Assembly: GCA_964560765.1 (NCBI GenBank)
Contig: CAZLMG010000036.1
Coordinates: 1-44,122, forward strand
DNA length: 44,122 bases
Direction: 5' to 3'
DNA from: CAZLMG01 sp964560765
GTDB lineage: Bacteria > Bdellovibrionota_B > Oligoflexia > Oligoflexales > CAZLMG01
Each line of letters starts with the position of its first letter. The first letter of the stretch is position 1. The position numbers were made by a program, and so were the translations under genes. Below, one piece after another: positions 7,834-15,934 of this stretch. Under the pieces are notes generated by a model that made no database searches, was not told where the DNA came from, and saw only the letters and a program-made list of their open reading frames with translations.

Positions 7834-8217
7834 TTCGGCAGCTATTTGCTAAAGCCACTGCAGACATTCATAACTTCGAATTTCAGTTTGTCCTGCAGCT
7901 CATTGAAAGCGAGCTTGCGCACCGACAAACTACTGCAAAGAATTAGATACACAATTTGATTCAGCCGCCATTAAAAGTGACACGGAGAACCCAAAGCACA
8001 GTTCACGGCGTCAGTTTACGACACCCTGTGTCCCATAGGACGCAACTTTCCTAACACGTTCCCACCGACCAAGCCGTGACAATGCAAGATAACGGCGTCA
8101 TAGAGCCCCATGAATGCAGCATTTTTCTCTCCTACCTAGGCACTGGCATGTTCGTTGCTCTGGTAGTCCTAGCAGTGAATATGACGACCACCGTGAAACG
8201 ATCGCAAGGAGTTTTCA
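7834..8217. other. Intergenic region with no recognised gene
   Basis: This 384-bp stretch separates acr3 from the caspase-like lipoprotein gene. A short open frame from 8076 overlaps the start of the latter and lacks a ribosome site and protein character. Neither a terminator with a T-run after acr3 nor a clear promoter box is visible. Confidence 0.4.
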
Positions 8218-9861
8218 ATGCGCCGACTCATCCCCACATGCCTGCTGGTTGCACTGGCCTTAATGGGCTGCCGTCCCAACAAATCCATTTCAGAATTAGG
8301 CTCGATCACACCAGAAGACTTGCAGCGTATCGATGCCGGTCGAAAGCAATTTGACGAGAAGACGGCAAAATATTTCATCGCCATCTACTCAGAAAATAGT
8401 CTATCTGCAGGCGCTACCAGCTTCTATGACGCTTATCAGAGCTTGATAAAGACCAATCTGGGTGAAGGATACCGCACGTTCGTTATCTCCAACCATCCCC
8501 GCGAATCGTACAACAGTGGAGGTAACGTCAATCACTTTCAAGCTGGTTCGCGCTTAGAGATTCTGCGCGCTGTGCAGCAAGTCCTCGAACAAATTCGGAA
8601 TGAAACGACCGATGGCCCCACGCGCAACAAGGAACGCGTTGAAGTTTTCTTTCATCTGTTGGCCCATGGCACGACCGTTGATGCTACTGGCGATGGCGCC
8701 TTTATTGTCGAGCCGAAGCTCACCTCATTGCCGTCAGGACTTTCCAGCTTTCCTGCGGTCATTCCCTTTCCTAGTGACAACTCAGTGCCAAACAACTCCA
8801 GCATACCGCAGGATAGCGGCTCTATCCCCTTTCCGAGCAACGCTCCGCAGAATTCCAGCAACGGTGGCTTCAATCGCCTTCCAGGCAACGAATCGGAAAA
8901 CCCGGACCAGCGCATCACCTGGTCAGAGCTATGGTCAGAAATCATCTATCCACTGGCAAAATCCGCCACGGAAACCATCGCCGTTCTGGGGCCATGCTTT
9001 AGCGGCAATGTACTCGCTCACATTCCACGGCAAATCACCTCGCCAACGACAGATGTAAACCTCCTGCTCTTTACGTCCGCAAGTCCGCTGACCCCAGCGT
9101 ACGCTCGCGGTAATTCACCAAGTCCTGAAGGCGCGTACGTCACCAGCGTTTTAACGAGTGCCATCGTTGCCGGATTACGAGGCTTTGCTAATGACACAAC
9201 CCACGCCAGCCAGCCGTTTCGTGATGCCCGATTCGAAAACGCCGGACTGCGCAATATTGATACCGTGACGGCGAACGAACTGATCAATTACGTTAGGTCT
9301 GCGAGCGAATTCAAGTCATGCGCACTTAATTTGCATGGCGCAGACATCATGCAGCAGGCTCTGTGCAGCGAAGTAAGGAATGGCATGGCCGGTCGCCCTG
9401 TCGACGCGACGCTTTTGCCGGCTATTATTGGTAGCGACGAAAGTCATGCAGGGGCCGAACTGGCTTCGATCATCGCGCAAGGGCGCTCGCAAGACGTCTG
9501 GCGGTCGCAGTTCTACGCTGAACGCTTCATGCCGACTAAAGTTCAGGTGTTTCGCACTGCCAATCGCCAGCATACGCTTTCCGAAGCGTACGACACGCTC
9601 CTCTCGGTTTCCAGCCCGCTGATTACCCAGGATCTAAGCCACAAGGAATTCCACAACCACATTGCACCTCAGGCAGTGTCCTGTACGCAGCAGCTCAAAC
9701 AACGCGGAGACGCCTTTCTATACTTGTACAGCCATTTGGCGGTATTTCAGAAGTCCGGCCGCTTTGCGGCGAACTTTAACCAAGACTATGTCGGTCGGCT
9801 ATGCGGACCAAATGCACAAACCACTTCTCCGGCGCAGAACCAGCAAGTGCCAACGCCGTAA
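8218..9861 (+). CDS. Lipoprotein with caspase-like (clan CD) peptidase core
   Basis: The ATG at 8218 has an AAGGAG site 5-6 bases away. The leader ends LALMGC, a good lipobox, so Cys18 is the predicted lipid-anchored residue. The core shows the caspase/legumain order: a beta-strand ending in His-Gly (VEVFFHLLAHG, His150), then a strand ending in Cys-Phe-Ser-Gly (TIAVLGPCFSG, Cys260), then LLLFTSASPLTPAYARG and GAYVTSVLTSAI, which resemble the segments after the Cys in C13/C14 peptidases. Between His150 and Cys260 lies a Pro/Ser/Asn-rich insert of about 50 residues (about 170-223), probably a surface loop. A C-terminal region of about 230 aa is unrecognised. A His/Cys dyad cysteine peptidase in the envelope is inferred; an adhesin or inactive homologue is possible. 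Confidence 0.72.
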   Translation: MRRLIPTCLLVALALMGCRPNKSISELGSITPEDLQRIDAGRKQFDEKTAKYFIAIYSENSLSAGATSFYDAYQSLIKTNLGEGYRTFVISNHPRESYNSGGNVNHFQAGSRLEILRAVQQVLEQIRNETTDGPTRNKERVEVFFHLLAHGTTVDATGDGAFIVEPKLTSLPSGLSSFPAVIPFPSDNSVPNNSSIPQDSGSIPFPSNAPQNSSNGGFNRLPGNESENPDQRITWSELWSEIIYPLAKSATETIAVLGPCFSGNVLAHIPRQITSPTTDVNLLLFTSASPLTPAYARGNSPSPEGAYVTSVLTSAIVAGLRGFANDTTHASQPFRDARFENAGLRNIDTVTANELINYVRSASEFKSCALNLHGADIMQQALCSEVRNGMAGRPVDATLLPAIIGSDESHAGAELASIIAQGRSQDVWRSQFYAERFMPTKVQVFRTANRQHTLSEAYDTLLSVSSPLITQDLSHKEFHNHIAPQAVSCTQQLKQRGDAFLYLYSHLAVFQKSGRFAANFNQDYVGRLCGPNAQTTSPAQNQQVPTP

Positions 9862-10211
9862 GCCACTTCGGCAAGGTAGCAACACACTGGGCGCTCCCTG
9901 AGACCATATGGCGCGGCCCAATCAGGCGGCGCCAGACAGTTTGACCGTAGAGTTATACTAGCGCTTCGTTAGATCAATGCAGCTCATCAACTCGGCCACA
10001 CACAACTCGGGGCGCGTCGCCTTACCCGTCGCAACGTCTACATCAACTGGTGATGTGGTACGCGGATCGAGTGACTCTCGCTCAATCCACAAATCCGCAA
10101 ACTCGGATGGTTCGACTACCGAACAAGCTAGGTATGATCGGAGATTGATTAGCACACCTGATCTCTATCGGGCGCATCGAAACACTGGCCCGATAGAGCC
10201 CAAGTGATCGT
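9862..10211. other. Convergent intergenic region, weak hairpin only
   Basis: The 350 bases lie between two converging genes. A 6-bp stem tggcgc/gcgcca at 9909-9934 with a 14-base loop is the only structure noticed, without a T-run. Open frames on both strands here (65-76 aa) have no protein character. Confidence 0.35.
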
Positions 10212-12467
10212 TCAAGGAGGCGTGGTGCTACCATGACTCGCCGCGCCAAACAAAATCGAAATATCGCGTAGACGGCTGCTATCGCCGACGATCCACAAGA
10301 TGTCTCCCTCTCTTAGTTCCAAAGATGAAACCGGACTCGTGATTCGCTCGCCCACACGCTCTAGCCCAACGAGCATGCAGTCGAACCGTTCGCGAATACC
10401 GGACGTTCGAATGGACGAATGATTCAATGGGGAATCCTTGCTGACCCGAAATCTCTTAAGCTCGTACGCATCAGACGCATCGCTTGATTTCTTTCGCTCA
10501 GTCTCCGAGCCTTCGATTTCGGACCGAAAACGCTCTATTTGGGCATCGGTAGCAAAGCAGAGCAAACGATCGCCTGGGTACAGTGTATCAGAGGCTTTTG
10601 GCGCGACGATGTCGATAGCGTCTCGTGAAATGACCACGACGTTTATGCCATAGCGCTGGGGGAAATTGAGAGTTTGCAGCGTTTTGCCGATAATTGGCGA
10701 GTTGCCAGGTACACGCACTTCAATCAAATGCGCGTCCCAGGGCGCGAGCCGCTCCAGTAACTTGGCTCGATTTGCCCCACCCAGATCCGCCTGAAAGCCA
10801 GACTGGAACTGCATCTCTAGCCACCGATAATAGGTCCCAATTCGCCGCCGAAACAGGATGATTAAGAAGGCACACACGGCCAGTGTTACTCCCAGCGTCA
10901 GAAAAGCTGGAAAATACTCAACGCTGACTAAACCAACTAACCCGAGGGTCAAGATGCTGCTCATCAAGCTGGATCTGCCGCTTGAACTCCTGCCGCTTTG
11001 CACTTCCGCTTCGCCAGCATCGCGAGAGGAATTTAACATGGCCCAAATACTTGGCGCGCTCAGGACAAAAGACAGTACCCAGGTCACCCCTGCTCCGGAA
11101 ACCAAACCGTCAAAGTACTGATCGACAATCGGAATCAATAGACTCGCGCCCAGTGTGAAAATTGCGATCACGACGACCGCGTTAAGCCCCCACTTTGTTA
11201 AACCTCGAATCAACGCGCGCCGCCCGTCACTGGTCACCGTTCGCCGCTGCACCCAGGCGACATAGTTGTTCATGGTCGACTTGACTCGGTCCGGCAATCG
11301 CGCTTCGAGCTTATCCGCAAATGGGCCTGCCAACTTGATCAGATAAGGTGTCGTAAATGTCGTGACCAGCGACGAAGCTACAATGATTGGATAAAGGGTC
11401 TTGCTGACGACCCCATAGGTCAAGCCAAGCGAAGCGATGATAAACGAGAATTCGCCAATCTGCGCCATGCTGAAGCCAGTTTGCACGGAAGTCTTAATGG
11501 TCTGTCCGGTTGCAAATGCACCCACCGTCACGGACACTAATTTGCCGGCAATGATCACGGCCGACAAAACGGCAATTTCACCCCAATGCGCCGTTAGGGT
11601 AACAGGATCAAGGAGCATGCCAACCGAAACAAAAAACACAGCCCCAAAGATGTCTCTCAGCGGCTGTACGAGGTGTTCAATTCGTTTCACTTCAGCGCTT
11701 TCGGCTAAAATCGAACCCATGATGAAAGCACCCAAGGCGACGGAATAGTGAAATCTTGCCGCAAGTGCCACCAAGGCGAGACAAAGTCCTATAGCCACCA
11801 CGGTCAGCATTTCATCGTTACCATGCTTACTCACGGAGCGCACAAACCTGGGCACCACAAACATGCCAACTACGAACCAAATCCCAACCACGATGCCGAG
11901 CTTACCCCCAGCTAAAAGCAACTCCAGGCCACCAAGCTGCGAAGTGGTAGCAACGTTAGTGAGCGCAACCAACATGAGAATGGCGGTTAAGTCCTCAACA
12001 ATTAAAATCCCGTAGACAAGCTCCGCAAATTTCTTGCTGTTTAGTTTCAGCTCCTCTAGGGCCTTAATGATGATCGTCGTCGACGAAATGGCGATCATGC
12101 ACCCAAGAAAGACGGCATCCATGCGGCTCCAGCCGAGCGCGTTTGCCGTCATGACGCCCAGGAGCACCATAGCCGCAATTTGAATACAAGCAGTCATCGC
12201 CGCCGAAAGGCCAACCCGAGTCAAACGACGAAAGCTAAACTCAAGCCCCAAGCTAAACATCAGAAAAATGACGCCCAGCTCCGCCCAAATTTTAATATTC
12301 TCCGTATCCGAAACGGAAAAAACAGCCGGCGTGTACGGACCAACAATGATACCGGCCATGATATAGCCAAGGACAACTGGTTGCTGAATCCGGCGAAAGA
12401 TAAAAGTAACCAGTGCTGCGACACCAAGAATGACGGCCAAGTCTTGAATCAAGGCTGGAAAATGCAA
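10212..12467 (-). CDS. CPA2-family cation:proton antiporter with two TrkA_C domains (Kef-like)
   Basis: This 751-aa membrane protein starts with the CPA2 exchanger domain (about residues 1-380), including VVLGYIMAGIIVGP, LGVIFLMFSLGLEF, AFIMGSILAES and FSMAQIGEFSFI. A second membrane section (about 420-550) follows. The C-terminus has two TrkA_C/RCK_C-type units (about 580-655 and 670-745) ending in EGDILWIVGD. There is no GxGxxG NAD-binding RCK_N domain, so it differs from true KefB/KefC. It is predicted to exchange K+ or Na+ for protons across the inner membrane and to be gated through the cytoplasmic domains. The ion is not determinable. It is clearly paralogous to the 739-aa protein at 15935-18154, including near-identical N-termini. 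It is divergent from the methyltransferase-like gene, with 110 bp between them. Confidence 0.9.
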   Translation of the reverse strand: MHFPALIQDLAVILGVAALVTFIFRRIQQPVVLGYIMAGIIVGPYTPAVFSVSDTENIKIWAELGVIFLMFSLGLEFSFRRLTRVGLSAAMTACIQIAAMVLLGVMTANALGWSRMDAVFLGCMIAISSTTIIIKALEELKLNSKKFAELVYGILIVEDLTAILMLVALTNVATTSQLGGLELLLAGGKLGIVVGIWFVVGMFVVPRFVRSVSKHGNDEMLTVVAIGLCLALVALAARFHYSVALGAFIMGSILAESAEVKRIEHLVQPLRDIFGAVFFVSVGMLLDPVTLTAHWGEIAVLSAVIIAGKLVSVTVGAFATGQTIKTSVQTGFSMAQIGEFSFIIASLGLTYGVVSKTLYPIIVASSLVTTFTTPYLIKLAGPFADKLEARLPDRVKSTMNNYVAWVQRRTVTSDGRRALIRGLTKWGLNAVVVIAIFTLGASLLIPIVDQYFDGLVSGAGVTWVLSFVLSAPSIWAMLNSSRDAGEAEVQSGRSSSGRSSLMSSILTLGLVGLVSVEYFPAFLTLGVTLAVCAFLIILFRRRIGTYYRWLEMQFQSGFQADLGGANRAKLLERLAPWDAHLIEVRVPGNSPIIGKTLQTLNFPQRYGINVVVISRDAIDIVAPKASDTLYPGDRLLCFATDAQIERFRSEIEGSETERKKSSDASDAYELKRFRVSKDSPLNHSSIRTSGIRERFDCMLVGLERVGERITSPVSSLELREGDILWIVGDSSRLRDISILFGAASHGSTTPP

Positions 12468-12577
12468 GTGGAAACCCTTCGTCTGAAATGCATAGATCGC
12501 TGAAACAGCTGGGCTTACAGCCTGGCAAAAGTTACACTAAAGCTCAACTATTTGCTTATAACAACGGCCGGTAATGG

Positions 12578-13507
12578 ATGGCTACTATGCGTTCCACGAC
12601 TGCAAACAAGGATTCAACCATCCCGCTGTCGTTAGCATCGCTATCCAAAGACCACCCCCAAATTTACGAGCAAGTGATCTCGGAGTTAAAGGCATGCGTC
12701 ACTAGCCAAGAGCTTCAGCGGCTTGGCCCCATGCAACAGCGCGCTGCTGAAACTCTTCGCCAGGCTGCATCCAAGTCTCGCACAGGGCCAGATTCCGGGT
12801 CCACGCCGGACCTGATACGGTCACAGATGACATTGCTGGCTATCGAACAGTTCGTCGACGTCATGACCGGAAAGGTTGGACGCAGCCCGTGTCGCCGCGA
12901 TCAACTCTTGATGCACCTATGCCTGTTGAGAATCTTGAGGCGCGGCCGACCACTGTCGGCAGGTATGTTTGACTTGATCTGGAGTCGATTCAAGGACACC
13001 CTGTGGGCTGCGGGCGAGCTGCAGCGCCAGGGTATCTGGAGCGTGCCAACCACCGAGCTATTGAGCTGGTTGGTCGAGCAAGCAAATGGTCGCCCCATCT
13101 TGGAGCTCGGCGCTGGCAAAGGACTTTATGCCCAGGGCCTGGCCCGACTTGGCGCCCAGATAACTGCTGTCGATAACCTTAGTTGGAATACGACGGGCGG
13201 CTCCATGCCGGCTGACAAGGGAATGGTTGTTTGCATGGATGCAGCTACTGCGCTTCATCGCTTTCAGCCCTGTATCGTTTTAACCTCCTGGCCGCCACCA
13301 GGAAATAGCTTCGAAGAGAGTATCTTTGCAACGACGACTGTGCAGCTATACGTGACGGTCGTTAGTGAACATGCGTTTGCGTCCGGAAGTTGGGCTGCTT
13401 ATAAAAAGCAAAAGAGCTTTGCATGTACGAAGTCTGAGCTGGTTAATCGGAACTTGAGGCCGCTAGAGCTAAATCAGCAGGTCCTGATTTTCCGCCGCCG
13501 AAGCTGA
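12578..13507 (+). CDS. Class I SAM-methyltransferase-like protein
   Basis: The 309-aa protein has an unrecognised helical N-terminal half (about 1-155). A Rossmann-type methyltransferase core follows: ILELGAGKG (174-182) is motif I, binding the S-adenosylmethionine methionine part, and ITAVDN (195-200) ends in the acidic residue that holds the ribose. The motif IV region reads IVLTSWPPPGN (233-243). This Pro-rich variant recalls a catalytic loop but is not the usual NPPY. The target (protein, small molecule or nucleic acid) is unknown. Two ATGs (12578, 12587) are possible starts, neither with a clear ribosome site. It stands between the Kef-like antiporter and the GDT1 gene. A regulatory link with these is only suggested by position. 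Confidence 0.72.
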   Translation: MATMRSTTANKDSTIPLSLASLSKDHPQIYEQVISELKACVTSQELQRLGPMQQRAAETLRQAASKSRTGPDSGSTPDLIRSQMTLLAIEQFVDVMTGKVGRSPCRRDQLLMHLCLLRILRRGRPLSAGMFDLIWSRFKDTLWAAGELQRQGIWSVPTTELLSWLVEQANGRPILELGAGKGLYAQGLARLGAQITAVDNLSWNTTGGSMPADKGMVVCMDAATALHRFQPCIVLTSWPPPGNSFEESIFATTTVQLYVTVVSEHAFASGSWAAYKKQKSFACTKSELVNRNLRPLELNQQVLIFRRRS

Positions 13508-13563
13508 GCATCTGCCGTTTTGAAGCCGAGTAACGCCAACCCGTTTAAGTGGTCCGTTTTCCC

Positions 13564-14130
13564 ATGGAAGCACTCATTCAATCCTTTGCCCTGGTTCTAG
13601 CCTCGGAAATGGGTGACAAGACTCAGCTCTTGGCGCTCGTGCTGGCGCTTCGTTTCAAAAAGCCGATGGTGATCATGGCGGGTATTCTGGTCGCCACGTT
13701 GCTGAACCATGGACTTGCGTCCTTGGTCGGCGGGTGGCTGGGCAATCAATTCTCTGAATCGACTTTGCGAATATCGCTTGCCCTAATTTTTTTCATATTC
13801 GCCCTTTGGATCCTCGTTCCAGACAAGCTTGACCCAGACACGGACACCCCTAGAGACATCCCTGCAAACGCCTTTTTAACCACGCTGGTGCTCTTTTTTT
13901 TAGCAGAAATGGGCGACAAGACTCAATTGGCAACCCTGGCCTTGGGAGCTAAGTTTCAAAGCCCGATCGCGGTAACTGCCGGTACGACTCTGGGCATGTT
14001 GGCCGCAGATGGCCTCGCTGTCGTGTTTGGTGAACGCCTTACCAAAATCGTTCCCATGCATTTCATCCGCATTTTTTCGTCGCTACTCTTTGCCGGGTTT
14101 GGAATTGGAATTCTACTTGGTTGGATTTGA
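13564..14130 (+). CDS. GDT1/TMEM165 family cation exchanger (UPF0016)
   Basis: The 188-aa membrane protein has two homologous three-helix halves. Each carries the family signature E-x-G-D-K-T: EMGDKTQLLAL at residues 15-25 and EMGDKTQLATLAL at 115-127. These acidic residues form the ion site. Bacterial members such as MneA and related proteins export Mn2+, and eukaryotic ones exchange Ca2+/Mn2+ for protons. A short acidic loop (DPDTDTPRD) separates the halves. ATG 13564 is chosen because a GTG 15 bases upstream would add residues with no family match. The ribosome site is weak. The convergent ExoD-family gene ends 3 bases after this stop. Confidence 0.92.
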   Translation: MEALIQSFALVLASEMGDKTQLLALVLALRFKKPMVIMAGILVATLLNHGLASLVGGWLGNQFSESTLRISLALIFFIFALWILVPDKLDPDTDTPRDIPANAFLTTLVLFFLAEMGDKTQLATLALGAKFQSPIAVTAGTTLGMLAADGLAVVFGERLTKIVPMHFIRIFSSLLFAGFGIGILLGWI

Positions 14131-14133
14131 TAT

Positions 14134-14772
14134 CTACGGCCAGAGGTATTCGACAAGTCTGAGCAGGCCATACTTGACCACCTCCCACCACAAGATGAAG
14201 TAGAACCATGTGGCGATGGTGAGAATATGTCCGATGAGAACAACCACTCCATCGCGCTCCAGGTGTCCGAGTGACAAAAAGATGATTGACCAAGCGGGAA
14301 GAGAGTTGGAAAACAAGATAACCGGTGGCAGAGGTAAACTCAGTGCAAACCCACTCAAGACGATGCTAACCCCCACAAAGTTAAGCATAGGCCTTTGCAG
14401 CATCAAAGAAAACCGTGGGCGAAACAACTTTTCTACATACGAAAAAATTTTTTCGGCGCCATGAAGCAACTTTCGCAACGTTGCCGCTTCGACTGTACGA
14501 CCTTTTACGAACTTGGGTAGCCCGCTCGATTCACCGAACGCCAGCCGCAAACCCAATGCCATAATTAAGACGCCAAAGACAACAGAAACACCGGGAAGCG
14601 GGATGGGTTGAATGAAAGGAATGCACAAGATTAACGACAACGCCGCAAATCCGCGGCCTTTCAGGATCTCTTCAATCTCCGCGATGGTTACTACCTCGCC
14701 TGTAGCCCGTTCCTCGAGAGCCCGGAGATAGTGAGTCAGGGTCCAATCATGCCGATCTTCTGGGTTAAGCAA
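14134..14772 (-). CDS. ExoD-family membrane protein
   Basis: The protein matches the exopolysaccharide-synthesis ExoD family. A cytoplasmic N-terminus (LRALEERATGEVVTIAEIEEIL) precedes about four membrane helices with the conserved PFIQPIPLPGVSVVFG motif and LPLPPVILFSNSLPAWSIIFLSLG. ExoD was described in Sinorhizobium exopolysaccharide production. Its biochemical role is not settled and it is widespread outside exopolysaccharide loci. The frame is open to 15048, but the residues upstream look non-coding. A TTG at 14772 has a GAAGG site 7 bases away and gives 212 aa, the usual family length of about 200, so I prefer it with moderate certainty. It converges on the GDT1 gene. Confidence 0.8.
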   Translation of the reverse strand: MLNPEDRHDWTLTHYLRALEERATGEVVTIAEIEEILKGRGFAALSLILCIPFIQPIPLPGVSVVFGVLIMALGLRLAFGESSGLPKFVKGRTVEAATLRKLLHGAEKIFSYVEKLFRPRFSLMLQRPMLNFVGVSIVLSGFALSLPLPPVILFSNSLPAWSIIFLSLGHLERDGVVVLIGHILTIATWFYFILWWEVVKYGLLRLVEYLWP

Positions 14773-15080
14773 GCGTCTACCTTCAAGATATTTTTCATAC
14801 TTCAGACATGAAATTACCTTACCATGATTCGCCCACGAGCGGGTCTGAGTATTACCTTTGCTCGATGCGTCTAGAGCCTGGTCGTCGCTGCTCCAGTTGC
14901 CCCCGCAGACTAACCTAGCCGTATGCGGAAACTTAAATAATTCTGAAATGATAGCCGAAACACAAGATCTGCATTTCGTGGAAAAACTGAATGGCACGCA
15001 GGTTGCAGCGTCCTTCACCGAGCCATTCGGTGATTCATCAAAATTCATCCTCGATTGACACGAGTTTTTTTGGAGACGGT

Positions 15081-15677
15081 ATGAACATGAATTCTATTCG
15101 GCCCTTGGCTGCTATTTTTTTATTCACAAGCGTTATCGCATGCCAGCGAGTGGACAGACCCCAAGATCTTTCAAGCGAACCGAAGGACGCGTCTTCGGCG
15201 AATTCTCAGCAGCTGTTGGAGAAATTCGCCGGGTGCTTTGAGCAGGTCCATCCTAACGGGACAGTTGTAGGCAAGCCGTGCATCCGTATCGTTGACAGCA
15301 ATAAGTTCGAGTTATCTGATTCACTGACCAGCAAGGCTAGAGAAACAGTTACCTTGGGCACCACTGTAATTTCAGAAGAAGGTCTGATCCAATGGGCGAA
15401 AGAATCACCGATTACTGCAGCCCTGATCCTATCGAACAACGTCTCTAAGAAGCGAGTACGATCCATTGTGGTCGTCACTGAGCAGAGCCTGCTAATCCGC
15501 CACGATGTCTACCATCGCAATCTCACGGGCAACTGGGATTTGAACACGAGCCGATCCAGAGTGTTTCAGGCGAATGGAGACGAGTTGAGTGAATCGCTCT
15601 CGATTCACACCTTCATGCCGAATGGTTCAGCTTCCGTGGATGGCGGCACGCGCATGACCTTGCGTCGTATTCCGTAA
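15081..15677 (+). CDS. Small lipoprotein of unknown function, 198 aa
   Basis: The ATG at 15081 has a GGAG site 6 bases away. A longer frame from 14991 is not needed. The leader ends SVIAC, a good lipobox. The mature part has a Ser/Asp-rich spacer (SSEPKDASSANSQQ) followed by a beta-rich domain with two Cys (GCFEQ and KPCIRIV), possibly a disulfide. The periodic alternation of polar and hydrophobic residues in the second half suggests a small beta-barrel of lipocalin or META type; this is a loose guess. No family is recognised. A clear terminator follows. Confidence 0.72.
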   Translation: MNMNSIRPLAAIFLFTSVIACQRVDRPQDLSSEPKDASSANSQQLLEKFAGCFEQVHPNGTVVGKPCIRIVDSNKFELSDSLTSKARETVTLGTTVISEEGLIQWAKESPITAALILSNNVSKKRVRSIVVVTEQSLLIRHDVYHRNLTGNWDLNTSRSRVFQANGDELSESLSIHTFMPNGSASVDGGTRMTLRRIP

Positions 15678-15708
15678 GCCGAATCCTCCGGGAGCGTACC
15701 GAGTCCCG

Positions 15709-15737
15709 CCCGCGCCCTTTGAGCGCGGGTATTTTTT
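15709..15737 (+). terminator. Rho-independent terminator after the lipoprotein gene
   Basis: A perfect 7-bp GC stem (cccgcgc/gcgcggg) with a 7-base loop is followed by tatttttt. It lies 32 bases after the stop of the plus-strand lipoprotein gene. Confidence 0.85.
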
Positions 15738-15934
15738 CGCCCCAGCAGGTCACAGCCTGTTTGAGGACTTACTGCAAGATCCCCTTATGGCCCTCGACAA
15801 ATGCGACGCCAACGATGATCGGACTCTTATCCACCTCTATCGAGACGAGAAGAGCGATACCAAATCGGAATCGACCGATTCCCTACCTCAGCCGGCATGA
15901 AAGCAAACCACGGGAGGCGACCGAAGACTTCATG

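Noticed and set aside
8076..8354. Small gene upstream of the caspase-like lipoprotein
   Set aside because: It overlaps the lipoprotein start in another frame and has no ribosome site or protein-like composition.
10212..12467. True KefB/KefC
   Set aside because: The NAD-binding RCK_N domain is missing; only TrkA_C-type units follow the exchanger.
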